Source: Methylobacillus gramineus
GTDB taxonomy: Bacteria > Pseudomonadota > Gammaproteobacteria > Burkholderiales > Methylophilaceae
Assembly: GCF_020532675.1 (NCBI RefSeq)
Contig: NZ_JAJAVE010000001.1
Span: 496,001-560,000 of the forward strand
Length of the DNA: 64,000 bases
Direction: 5' to 3'
In this document: one piece after another, positions 1 to 7,500 of the stretch
How the letters are laid out: each line of letters starts with the position of its first letter
Position numbering within the stretch: position 1 is the first letter of the stretch
The notes under the pieces: model-generated
What the model saw: only the letters and a program-made list of their open reading frames with translations
The model's database searches: none
Told to the model about the DNA's origin: nothing
Position numbers and translations under genes: made by a program

Positions 1-149
1 CTGACATCCTTTGTGGATATCATACGCAGATAAACGGCTGCAACTTTCTGGCCGGGTGCAGTGGTTCTGGCCCAAGGCTCGACAACCTTTACTTCTGCGT
101 AAGCGGTCATTGAAAATAATAGAATGAGAAAACCTATCAGTGCTTGCAT
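1..149 (-). CDS. Copper chaperone PCu(A)C family protein, partial (N-terminal part)
   Basis: Only the first 49 codons are in the window; the gene continues past position 1. The N-terminus is a short hydrophobic signal peptide (about residues 1-18, ending ...SMTAYA), followed by the sequence VVEPWARTTAPGQKVAAVYL. That is the typical opening of the periplasmic PCu(A)C/DUF461 copper chaperones that deliver Cu(I) for cytochrome oxidase assembly. The Met/His copper ligands lie beyond the window edge. The gene is downstream of, and in the same direction as, a DUF2946 gene, a pairing often seen in proteobacterial copper loci. The family call is good; function in this organism is inferred. Confidence 0.8.
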   Translation of the reverse strand, partial: MQALIGFLILLFSMTAYAEVKVVEPWARTTAPGQKVAAVYLRMISTKDV

Positions 150-167
150 TACTTGCTCCTCTGGCAG

Positions 168-185
168 TATCACTCGCGAGTGATA
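168..185. promoter_or_regulatory. 18-bp perfect palindrome before the PCuAC gene
   Basis: TATCACTCGCGAGTGATA is a perfect palindrome 19 bases upstream of the PCuAC start codon, between it and the DUF2946 stop. It has no loop, so it reads as a DNA operator for a dimeric regulator rather than a terminator. The regulator is not identified. Confidence 0.4.
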
Positions 186-192
186 GATGCCG

Positions 193-206
193 AATGATCG
201 ATCATT
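193..206. promoter_or_regulatory. 14-bp perfect palindrome overlapping the DUF2946 stop codon
   Basis: AATGATCGATCATT is a perfect palindrome that lies 7 bases from the neighbouring 18-bp palindrome and overlaps the end of the DUF2946 reading frame. The two may form a paired operator or a composite structure. Function is not known. Confidence 0.3.
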
Positions 207-624
207 GGGTGTATTGGTGTTTGATACTGCGATACGCTTGAGGTGAAAGTTCTGGCGGACCACGAGGGTGGAACAGTGGCCAGGATATGCCTAACTGCGG
301 CGATTCAATAAAGAGCGGCATCACCGTTGCAGTGCCTGAATAATGAGCCGGCGATGGTTGATTTTGTGTCAGCAAGCTGTCAGTGTGGGCCTGGCAATAT
401 GGACAATCGCCCTTATCGTGATGGTTGAATGGCTTGTCAGGGGATTCAGGTGTGTTTGCGGTATTGCCCGCAGTGGAGCAGATGTCACTCATGAACACTG
501 CATGATCTGTCTTGGCAACCAACAGATGGGATAAGGCGGGTGCTAATGCTGCCATCAGCAATGCTATACCTGCCAGGCAGGCGATCAATCTTCTGTTGCG
601 ATGGCTGGTCAACATGAGTGCCAT
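202..624 (-). CDS. DUF2946 family protein
   Basis: This is a 140-residue protein with an N-terminal hydrophobic segment (about residues 13-33) that could be a signal anchor. A Cys lies near residue 49, and the conserved HHDKGDCPYCQAH block is at residues 68-80. That His/Cys arrangement is the hallmark of DUF2946, a small family usually found beside copper chaperones and TonB receptors. The CPYC pair and the flanking His residues suggest metal binding, probably copper, but no activity is established. It sits between the MDR oxidoreductase gene (45 bases upstream) and the PCuAC gene, all on the minus strand. A second in-frame Met at residue 4 is an alternative start. Confidence 0.7.
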   Translation of the reverse strand: MALMLTSHRNRRLIACLAGIALLMAALAPALSHLLVAKTDHAVFMSDICSTAGNTANTPESPDKPFNHHDKGDCPYCQAHTDSLLTQNQPSPAHYSGTATVMPLFIESPQLGISWPLFHPRGPPELSPQAYRSIKHQYTQ

Positions 625-644
625 CTTAACATGATGGCACTCAT
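614..644. repeat. 12-bp perfect inverted repeat across the DUF2946 start codon
   Basis: Arms ATGAGTGCCATC (614-625) and GATGGCACTCAT (633-644) are separated by 7 bases. On the minus-strand transcript the hairpin would bury the DUF2946 start codon. There is no T-run, so a simple terminator is less likely. Confidence 0.5.
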
Positions 645-668
645 ACTCAGGTGGCCAGACACACTGCT

Positions 669-1688
669 TTAGAACCCCTGCAGTACGATCTTGCCGATAG
701 TGCTGCCAGCTTCCAGTGCTGCGTGCGCTTGTTTCAGGTTAGTGGCATTGATGGGGCTAAGTGTTTCATTCAAGGTGGTACGCAATATGCCTTGATCAAC
801 CAGCCGTGCAATTTCATTGAGTAAATAATGCTGCTGAATCATGTCATCAGTCTGGTACATGGCCCGCGTGAACATCATTTCCCAGCAGAAACGGGCACTC
901 TTGTTTTTCAGTGGCGCAATATCCAACAACCCGTCATTCTCCACAATGCTGCAAATGGCGCCCTGAGGTGCAACCAGCTTTACTGCGGCAGGGGTGTGCT
1001 GATCGGTGTTGTTGAGGATCAGCACATAATCAATAAAGACATATCCCAAGGCTTGAACCTGGCTGGCCAGATCCTGATGGTGATTCACGATATCATGCGC
1101 ACCCAGCTCACGGCACCATGCGGCGGATTCCGTGCGGGATGCCGTGGCAATGACGTGCAAACCTGCCACCTTGGCAGCAAGCTGGATCGCAATCGACCCC
1201 ACACCACCTGCACCGCCAATGATCAAGATCGTTTTGCGCTGCTTGATCATTGGCGGTGTTTCCACGCCCAAACGCTCAAACAGAGATTCCCAGGCTGTAA
1301 TCGCCGTCAGGGGTAGGGCGGCAGCCTCACTTACACTTAATGTCTTGGGCTTGTGTCCGACAATACGCTCGTCCACCACCTGGTATTCACTATTGCATCC
1401 CTGGCGTGTGATATCCCCAGCGTAAAACACCGCATCGCCAACCTGGAACAGGCTGACATCGGTGCCAATGCCAACGACTGTTCCCACCGCATCCCAGCCC
1501 AGTATCTTGGGTTCGTTTTCTACCTTGTCCTTGGGGGATCTTACCTTGGTATCAACAGGATTAACGGCAATGGCCTCTACCTTAACCAGCAGATCATGTG
1601 GCCCTGGTGTGGGTGTGGGGAGCTCCACATCCAGCAATGATTCAGGGTGATCAATCGGAAGATAATGCGTCAGGGCAACTGCTTTCAT
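669..1688 (-). CDS. Zinc-binding-alcohol-dehydrogenase-like MDR oxidoreductase (quinone oxidoreductase type)
   Basis: This is a 339-residue medium-chain dehydrogenase/reductase. The N-terminal GroES-like domain includes the stretch GWDAVGTVVGIG near residues 65-75. A Rossmann domain follows, with the nucleotide motif GGAGGVGS at residues 158-165. The structural zinc cysteine cluster of true alcohol dehydrogenases is missing, so it belongs with NADPH:quinone oxidoreductase-like enzymes; the substrate is unknown. The chosen start at 1688 has AAGGA 7 bases upstream; an in-frame extension of 12 codons lacks such a site. It is transcribed divergently from an HxlR-type regulator, a very common pairing in which the regulator responds to electrophiles or quinones and represses the oxidoreductase. 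Confidence 0.8.
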   Translation of the reverse strand: MKAVALTHYLPIDHPESLLDVELPTPTPGPHDLLVKVEAIAVNPVDTKVRSPKDKVENEPKILGWDAVGTVVGIGTDVSLFQVGDAVFYAGDITRQGCNSEYQVVDERIVGHKPKTLSVSEAAALPLTAITAWESLFERLGVETPPMIKQRKTILIIGGAGGVGSIAIQLAAKVAGLHVIATASRTESAAWCRELGAHDIVNHHQDLASQVQALGYVFIDYVLILNNTDQHTPAAVKLVAPQGAICSIVENDGLLDIAPLKNKSARFCWEMMFTRAMYQTDDMIQQHYLLNEIARLVDQGILRTTLNETLSPINATNLKQAHAALEAGSTIGKIVLQGF

Positions 1689-1759
1689 GAGCAAGTCCTT
1701 AGAAATGTATGATGGATGTGACATATTCTATTCATGCATGCCCATCTGGCAAGTACGCA

Positions 1760-1786
1760 CAATTTATGTTTATAGTGCATAAATTG
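1760..1786. promoter_or_regulatory. Probable HxlR operator (9-bp inverted repeat)
   Basis: CAATTTATG (1760-1768) and CATAAATTG (1778-1786) form a perfect inverted repeat with a 9-base spacer. It lies in the divergent intergenic region between the MDR oxidoreductase and the HxlR gene, where a dimeric winged-helix repressor would control both promoters. Confidence 0.5.
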
Positions 1787-1819
1787 ATACTAATGGATTA
1801 AGAAGGTTGGAATACCACC

Positions 1820-2170
1820 ATGGCAAAACATCCATCATTTGACTGCGTTGCAGGCTGTCCAGTGGAAGCTACACTTGAGCTGATTGGCGGCAAATGGAAA
1901 GGCTTACTGCTTTACCATTTGCTGGATGGCACTCAGCGCTTCAATGCCTTGAAACGCATGCTGCCGAATATCACGCAACGCATGCTTACCAACCAGTTAC
2001 GTGAGCTGGAAGCTGCAGGACTGGTGCATAGGCAGGTGTATGCCGAAGTACCACCGAGGGTGGAATACAGCCTGACAGAGCAGGGCAGGAGTTTGGCCCC
2101 GGTGCTGCATGCCTTGCGGGATTGGGGCGAGGCTTATATCAAGGCTCTTGCAAGCCGCGATGTCAGTTGA
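1820..2170 (+). CDS. HxlR family transcriptional regulator
   Basis: This is a 116-residue winged-helix protein. CPVEATLELIGGKWKGLLL near residues 13-31 and the recognition-helix region ITQRMLTNQLRELEAAGLV are diagnostic of HxlR regulators. Cys9 and Cys13 precede the domain; a conserved N-terminal Cys acts as the thiol sensor in family members such as YodB and HypR, so redox or quinone sensing is a reasonable inference. It is divergent from the MDR oxidoreductase gene with an inverted-repeat operator candidate between them. Confidence 0.85.
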   Translation: MAKHPSFDCVAGCPVEATLELIGGKWKGLLLYHLLDGTQRFNALKRMLPNITQRMLTNQLRELEAAGLVHRQVYAEVPPRVEYSLTEQGRSLAPVLHALRDWGEAYIKALASRDVS

Positions 2171-2186
2171 GCGCGGTTAGAAGAGC

Positions 2187-2232
2187 TCAGTATTTTGGAG
2201 TCTAATTTACTGTGCTAACTGCAAAATACTGA
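2187..2232. repeat. 11-bp inverted repeat upstream of the DUF5610 gene
   Basis: TCAGTATTTTG (2187-2197) and CAAAATACTGA (2222-2232) pair perfectly with a 24-base loop. The repeat is just after the HxlR stop and about 60 bases before the DUF5610 start. It could be an HxlR terminator or an operator for the next gene; there is no T-run after it. Confidence 0.4.
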
Positions 2233-2293
2233 ATATTTATGTTTATTTGTCGATATATCTCATATCAACTTTTTGTAGTTAAAGGAGAATGTG

Positions 2294-2890
2294 ATGGTGG
2301 CAACTAATAACGGCTTGACGGCAGTGACAACCACGCCAGCTGTGAATGCTCCAGCCAGTGAGGCTTTGAGTGAAGCAAAGAAAAAGGCCGAGCTTCGTCC
2401 TGAACAGCAGAAAGCTGCACTCAACGGACAGATTCTTCAGGCTTCATTGCAGGTGTCCATCCAGTCCGGTAATGATGGCCTGGCCTTGCTTTACCGTTCA
2501 GCTATTGAGCAGTTGAATACTGCGTTGGCTCCGGAATTAGGGCCAAATGCCATTCAGAATGCAATGGGGCAAGATAACAGTGCAGAAGCCACAGCATCGC
2601 GCATCCTGTCCTTGTCAACCGGCTTCTTCGATGCCTATGCTGCACGCTATCCAGATAAAGATCCCGAGGCCGTGGCTAAAGAGTTTGTAGCCCTGATTCG
2701 AGGTGGTTTTGAAAAGGGATATGGTGAAGCCAAGGATATTCTGACAGGTTTAAATGTGCTGGGAGAAAACAGCACGATTGCCTCTGGAATAGCCAAGACC
2801 TATGACCTGGTGCAAAAAGGATATGATGATTTTCTCGCAGGAAAACTTTCAGCCCTTCGTGGGGAAGTTGACACAAACTCTGCAGCGTAA
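2294..2890 (+). CDS. DUF5610 domain-containing protein
   Basis: This is a 198-residue, Ala/Gln-rich protein with no signal peptide and no membrane segment. The core, from about residue 40 (LNGQILQASLQVSIQSGND) to residue 165, resembles the DUF5610 family, whose function is not known. The conserved ENSTIASGIAKTYDLVQKGYD-type region lies near the C-terminus. The start at the ATG of 2294 is preferred over the GTG at 2291, because AGGAG at 2283-2287 is 6 bases from 2294 and too near to 2291. It is a single-gene unit with an AT-rich upstream region. The family assignment is from memory of its conserved blocks. Confidence 0.65.
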   Translation: MVATNNGLTAVTTTPAVNAPASEALSEAKKKAELRPEQQKAALNGQILQASLQVSIQSGNDGLALLYRSAIEQLNTALAPELGPNAIQNAMGQDNSAEATASRILSLSTGFFDAYAARYPDKDPEAVAKEFVALIRGGFEKGYGEAKDILTGLNVLGENSTIASGIAKTYDLVQKGYDDFLAGKLSALRGEVDTNSAA

Positions 2891-3053
2891 CTTTTCTCGA
2901 CCGGGCTGTAGATCAAATCGGCAAGTGGTATTGAGCGGTCACGGTGCGAGTATCTTGCTGTGTGCCAGCCTGTAAATACGCTGATTGCTATCCGGTACCT
3001 TGCAACCAATTTATACCTTCTTAATATCTTGAGCAATGATCAAGGAGGTGCCG

Positions 3054-3137
3054 ATGCGGATTTCTAATTTTGCCAAGTTGCTAGTCAGGTCTAGGCCAGA
3101 GAATACAAGAAATAGATGGGTGATTTTGGAATTGTGA
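3054..3137 (+). CDS. Possible 27-residue peptide
   Basis: AAGGAGG at 3042-3048 lies 5 bases before an ATG that opens a 27-codon frame (start MRISNFAKLL, basic middle, end WVILEL). The ribosome binding site is the best in its neighbourhood, but the peptide has no recognised family. It could be the remnant of a decayed gene or a chance frame. Confidence 0.25.
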   Translation: MRISNFAKLLVRSRPENTRNRWVILEL

Positions 3138-3199
3138 AGGTTTATAGTGCTAGTAAAACAGATGTTTAATTTGTAGTTAGTGAAGGTATATGACTAAAG

Positions 3200-3229
3200 A
3201 AAAGCCCTTCTCACCAGAGCAGGGCTTTT
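3200..3229. terminator. Bidirectional-looking hairpin terminator
   Basis: AAAAGCCCT (3200-3208) pairs with AGGGCTTTT (3221-3229) around a 12-base loop, with A/T-rich ends on both sides. It lies just past the stop of the minus-strand PEP-CTERM gene. Confidence 0.75.
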
Positions 3230-3245
3230 AAGAGCACATTGCTAC

Positions 3246-4379
3246 TCAGGCATTGGTAGCCCGGGCGTTACGGCTCAATATGTTAATAAGACCTAGGCCA
3301 ACAAGTAGCAAGGCATAGGTTTCAGGCTCGGGCACAGGGGCGAGTAGGTAGGCGCTGTAATTGTCGTTGGCATCTTTTCCCTGAGCAATGATCCAACCTT
3401 GGTCATTAATGTCGTAAGCTGAAACTAGGGTGATACCGGATGCACGGTCAATTAATGAGTTGAGATTAATGGCACTGCCATTTTTCCACAGGATGGCATA
3501 TTCGTCCCAGATACCCTCGTGATCGCCAATAAAACTACCTACGACATTGCCTAGATTATTGACGCCATAAGCATAGCTGGCATAGCCATTGAGCCTGCCC
3601 AAGTCAATCGCCTGTCCATTATCCCAGAGTGTTGCGTGTTGTCTGCCATCTAAGGAAGAGCTCCAGCCAACAATAATGTCGTGATTATTGATGGCGAAAG
3701 CTTCACTACCACCATTGCCTCCGATGCTACCTAGAATCAAAAGCTGATTGCTGCTATTCCAGAACACGGCGTTACTAGCGAAGCCTTGATAGAGTGTGCC
3801 CACAATATTGTCGTTATCGTTGATGGCATTAGCTTCGCTGCGGTAGCCATCCTGACTGGTCAGCGCCGTGGGCGTGTTGTTGTTCCATACCGTGGCAATG
3901 GTCTGGTTTTGTGTATCAAGGCTCCAGCCGATGACTTGACCATTATTGTTAATGTCATTGGCATGAGCATATTGCCCTGATAGCGCAGGCAATGTGGTAG
4001 CTTTGCCGTTTTGCCATAGTGTTGCATGCCCATCGTAATATGATGGAGTGGGTGCTGTTTGATAAAATCTTGATTGAGTGTAACTCGTTCCAACTACCTG
4101 TCCATGATCATTGAGAGATATTGCTGTGCTGTATTTGCCTAGGCCACCTGTAATGGCAGATGTCGTTCCATTACTCCATAAGGTGGCAAGGTTCCTGACG
4201 CTATAGTCTCCAAGATCACTATGGCCTGTCACTTGCCCATGGTTATTGATGCTGGCGGCAAAGCTTTCAGAGTATCCGTTAAGTGGCCCGAGCGTGGTGA
4301 GTGAGTATTGTGGTGCTGCTTGGAGCAAGGTGGTTGTGGAAAAAAGTCCTGTAATAACCAATAGCTGTGCAAGTTTCAT
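3246..4379 (-). CDS. PEP-CTERM sorting-domain protein with HAF repeats
   Basis: This is a 377-residue exported protein: a signal peptide at about residues 1-21 (cleavage near LLQA-APQY), then seven repeats built on INxxGQVVG-type cores (for example INNHGQVTG, LNDHGQVVG, INNNGQVIG). It ends in VPEPETYALLLVGLGLI followed by a short basic tail. The last part is a textbook PEP-CTERM signal recognised by an exosortase (EpsH-type). The repeats match the 'extracellular repeat, HAF family', probably a beta-propeller-like fold. The start at 4379 has GGGGAGA upstream; a 22-codon in-frame extension is AT-rich leader. It probably ends up on the cell surface or in the exopolysaccharide matrix. The partner exosortase is not in this window. 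Confidence 0.85.
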   Translation of the reverse strand: MKLAQLLVITGLFSTTTLLQAAPQYSLTTLGPLNGYSESFAASINNHGQVTGHSDLGDYSVRNLATLWSNGTTSAITGGLGKYSTAISLNDHGQVVGTSYTQSRFYQTAPTPSYYDGHATLWQNGKATTLPALSGQYAHANDINNNGQVIGWSLDTQNQTIATVWNNNTPTALTSQDGYRSEANAINDNDNIVGTLYQGFASNAVFWNSSNQLLILGSIGGNGGSEAFAINNHDIIVGWSSSLDGRQHATLWDNGQAIDLGRLNGYASYAYGVNNLGNVVGSFIGDHEGIWDEYAILWKNGSAINLNSLIDRASGITLVSAYDINDQGWIIAQGKDANDNYSAYLLAPVPEPETYALLLVGLGLINILSRNARATNA

Positions 4380-4561
4380 TAATATTTCTCCCCTAAATCT
4401 GATAGGTAATCGATGTTCTAAATTGTTATTGATATTTATTTGCATGTGTTAGCAAAGTATATCCATGGTTACTGAAATTGAGAGTGCGATTTCGATAGTG
4501 CTTTATGACTATTGGAATAGAGAGGAAAGCATAGTAGCCATGCTAAAATTCCCGCCAATCT

Positions 4562-7500
4562 ATGAGTACATCTAATCCTATTTCCCCGCGCCAAATGATT
4601 TCACGTTTAGAGGCGCAACTTCCTGAATGTTTGCTGGTTGATCGCTTCTTTCTCAAACGCCGGTTGCAGCAGACCTCCGCCATGCTGGGGCAAGGCAAGT
4701 CTGTAGAAAAATCCCTGGCAGAAATCGCTGGCAAGATACAGGATTCTGCGCGCAGGCTGCAGGCGCGTCGTGACCATCTTCCCAAGCCTGATTTCCCTGA
4801 CGATTTGCCGGTGAGTGGCCGTCGCGACGAGATTGCGGCTGCGATTGCCAAGCATCAGGTGGTGATCGTCTGTGGTGAAACCGGTTCTGGCAAGACCACG
4901 CAGTTGCCCAAGATATGCCTGACACTGGGGCGTGGCGTGAATGGACTGATTGGACATACCCAGCCACGGCGTATTGCAGCACGCTCAGTAGCTTCGCGCA
5001 TTGCTCAGGAGCTTGCTTCTCCTTTGGGCCAGGCGGTGGGTTACAAGGTCAGGTTCAATGACAAGCTTTCTGAAACCAGTTATATCAAGCTGATGACCGA
5101 TGGCATCCTGCTTGCTGAGACGCAGGGGGATCGGTTTCTCAATGTCTATGACACGATCATTATTGACGAAGCGCATGAGCGCAGCCTGAACATTGATTTT
5201 TTGCTTGGATATCTCAAGCAGTTATTGCCTCGGCGCCCAGACCTGAAGGTGATCGTCACCTCGGCTACGATAGATGCTGAACGCTTCTCGCGTCATTTTA
5301 ATGGTGCGCCAGTGATTGAAGTTTCCGGGCGCACTTACCCGGTAGAAGTGCGCTATCGGGCCCTGGGAGCCAAGCGTTCTTCCATGCCAGCCAAGGCTGT
5401 GCCTGCATCTGTAGCCACCAAGCCTGCAGCGGAAATGCCTGTCATGACGGCGCAGGAACAGGAGTTCCGGCGCAAGGCAGGCAATGTCGATCCCTCCATA
5501 CGTAAATGGCTGGATGATGGTGATGTGGAGCTGCTGGGCCAGGATGTGATGGGGGTACAGCGCAAGCCAAGGGAAGCGTCACGCTGGCTGGAAGAGGATG
5601 ACGTTGAAGAGGCAATGGAAGATGCCATACTTGATGTGGCAGAAGACCTGTTGCGCGAAGGTGAAGGCGATATCCTGGTTTTCCTGCCAGGTGAGCGTGA
5701 AATTCGTGACACGGCAGACCATTTGCGCAAGCACCAGGCAAGATCACCCAGATTGAGACATGTTGAGGTGTTGCCATTGTTTGCCCGCTTGTCGATTGAA
5801 GACCAGCAGAAGATATTCCGTACCAACGGCGGTCGGCGTATTGTGCTGGCGACCAATGTGGCCGAGACCTCATTAACGGTGCCAGGCATTAAATATGTGA
5901 TTGATACCGGATTGGCGCGAGTTAGCCGCTATAGCGCCCGTGCCAAGGTTGAGCAGTTACAAATCGAGAAAATATCCCAGGCCGCGGCTCGTCAGCGCGC
6001 AGGTCGTTGTGGCCGGGTTTCCAGTGGTATCTGTGTACGCCTGTATGACGAGCAGGACTTCAATCACCGTCCGGCGTTTACTGACCCTGAAATCCTGAGA
6101 TCATCGCTGGCTGCTGTCATCCTGCGCATGGCGGCGCTCAAGCTGGGTGATGTGCAGGATTTTCCTTTTATTGAAGCGCCAAGCTCTCGATACATTGCTG
6201 ATGGCTATCTGCTGTTGCAGGAACTGGGGGCGGTAGACAGTGATCGCAATATCACCGAGATCGGGCGGCAGCTGGCCCGGCTGCCATTAGATCCGCGTGT
6301 GAGCCGCATGATACTGGAGGCTAAGAAACAAGGCTGTACACGTGAAATCCTTATTATTGCCAGCGCGCTGGCAATACAGGATCCGCGTGAGCGTCCCATG
6401 GATAAGCGCGAAGCGGCTGACCAGGCACATGCCAAATTTGCGATTGAGCATTCGGACTTCATGGGCTTCCTCAAGTTATGGGAATTCTACGAGGAGGCGC
6501 TCAAGGCCAAGAAATCCAATAAAGACCTGCTCAACAAATGCCATGCCAATTATCTGTCTTTCCTCAGGCTCAAGGAGTGGCGCGAGCTGCATATGCAATT
6601 AAAGGAAATTGCGGAAGACCTTGAACTGCAATTTAATGATGAGCCTGCCAGTTATGAGCAGGTCCATCGTGCCCTGTTGTCAGGCTTGTTGGGCAATATC
6701 GGCTTCAAGGATGGCGACGCTGATAGTTATCAGGGTGCGCGCGGCATTCGCTTCCACGTTGCACCAGGATCCACCTTGAAGAAGGCCAGGCCAAAGTGGG
6801 TGATGGCAGCGGAACTGATGGAAACCACCAAGCTCTATGCCCGTTGCGTGGCACGCATAGAGCCTGACTGGATAGAGCCACTGGCGCGCGGGCTGACCCA
6901 AAGCCATTACAGTGACCCGCGCTGGGATAGAAAGCCCGCGCAGGTGGTGGCCTGGGAGCGTGTCAGTTTGTATGGGCTGACAGTCATTCCACGGCGGCGT
7001 GTGCATTACGGCCCGGTGAATGCGCAGGAGTCGCGCGAGATTTTTATCCGCGAAGCGCTGGCCAATATGGAGTTTGATACCAGGGCCGCATTCTTCGGTG
7101 CCAATCAACGCTTGATCGCGGAAATTGAGGAATTGGAACATAAAGCCAGAAGGCAGGATGTGCTGGTGGATGAACACACCCTGTTTGCTTTTTATGATGG
7201 AATTCTGCCGCAAGACACCATCAATGGAGCAGGCTTCGAAAAGTGGCGTGAAGCCGCTGAGCAAGAAAACCCACGTTTGCTCTATTTGACGCGTGAGCAC
7301 TTGATGCGGCATGGTGCAGCTGGCATTACCGAAGTACAGTTTCCCGAGAGTATTGAGGTGGATGGCGTCAAGTTGCCGCTCAAATATCGTTTTGAGCCAG
7401 GGCATCTGCTCGACGGCGTCACGGCGACAGTGCCGCTGGCGCTACTGAATCAATTAAGTCCTGAACAAGCTGAATGGCTGGTGCCAGGCATGATCCGCGA

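Larger units (their letters stand above)
2891..3245. other. Intergenic region with one possible micro-ORF and a terminator
   Basis: This 355-base gap between convergent genes holds no normal-sized gene. It contains a 27-codon reading frame with a strong ribosome binding site (3054-3137) and a hairpin terminator (3200-3229). The rest shows no recognisable feature. Confidence 0.6.

Noticed and set aside
828-1650. Several plus-strand frames across the MDR oxidoreductase gene
   Set aside because: They are antisense shadows; only the minus frame has a recognised domain and nucleotide motif.
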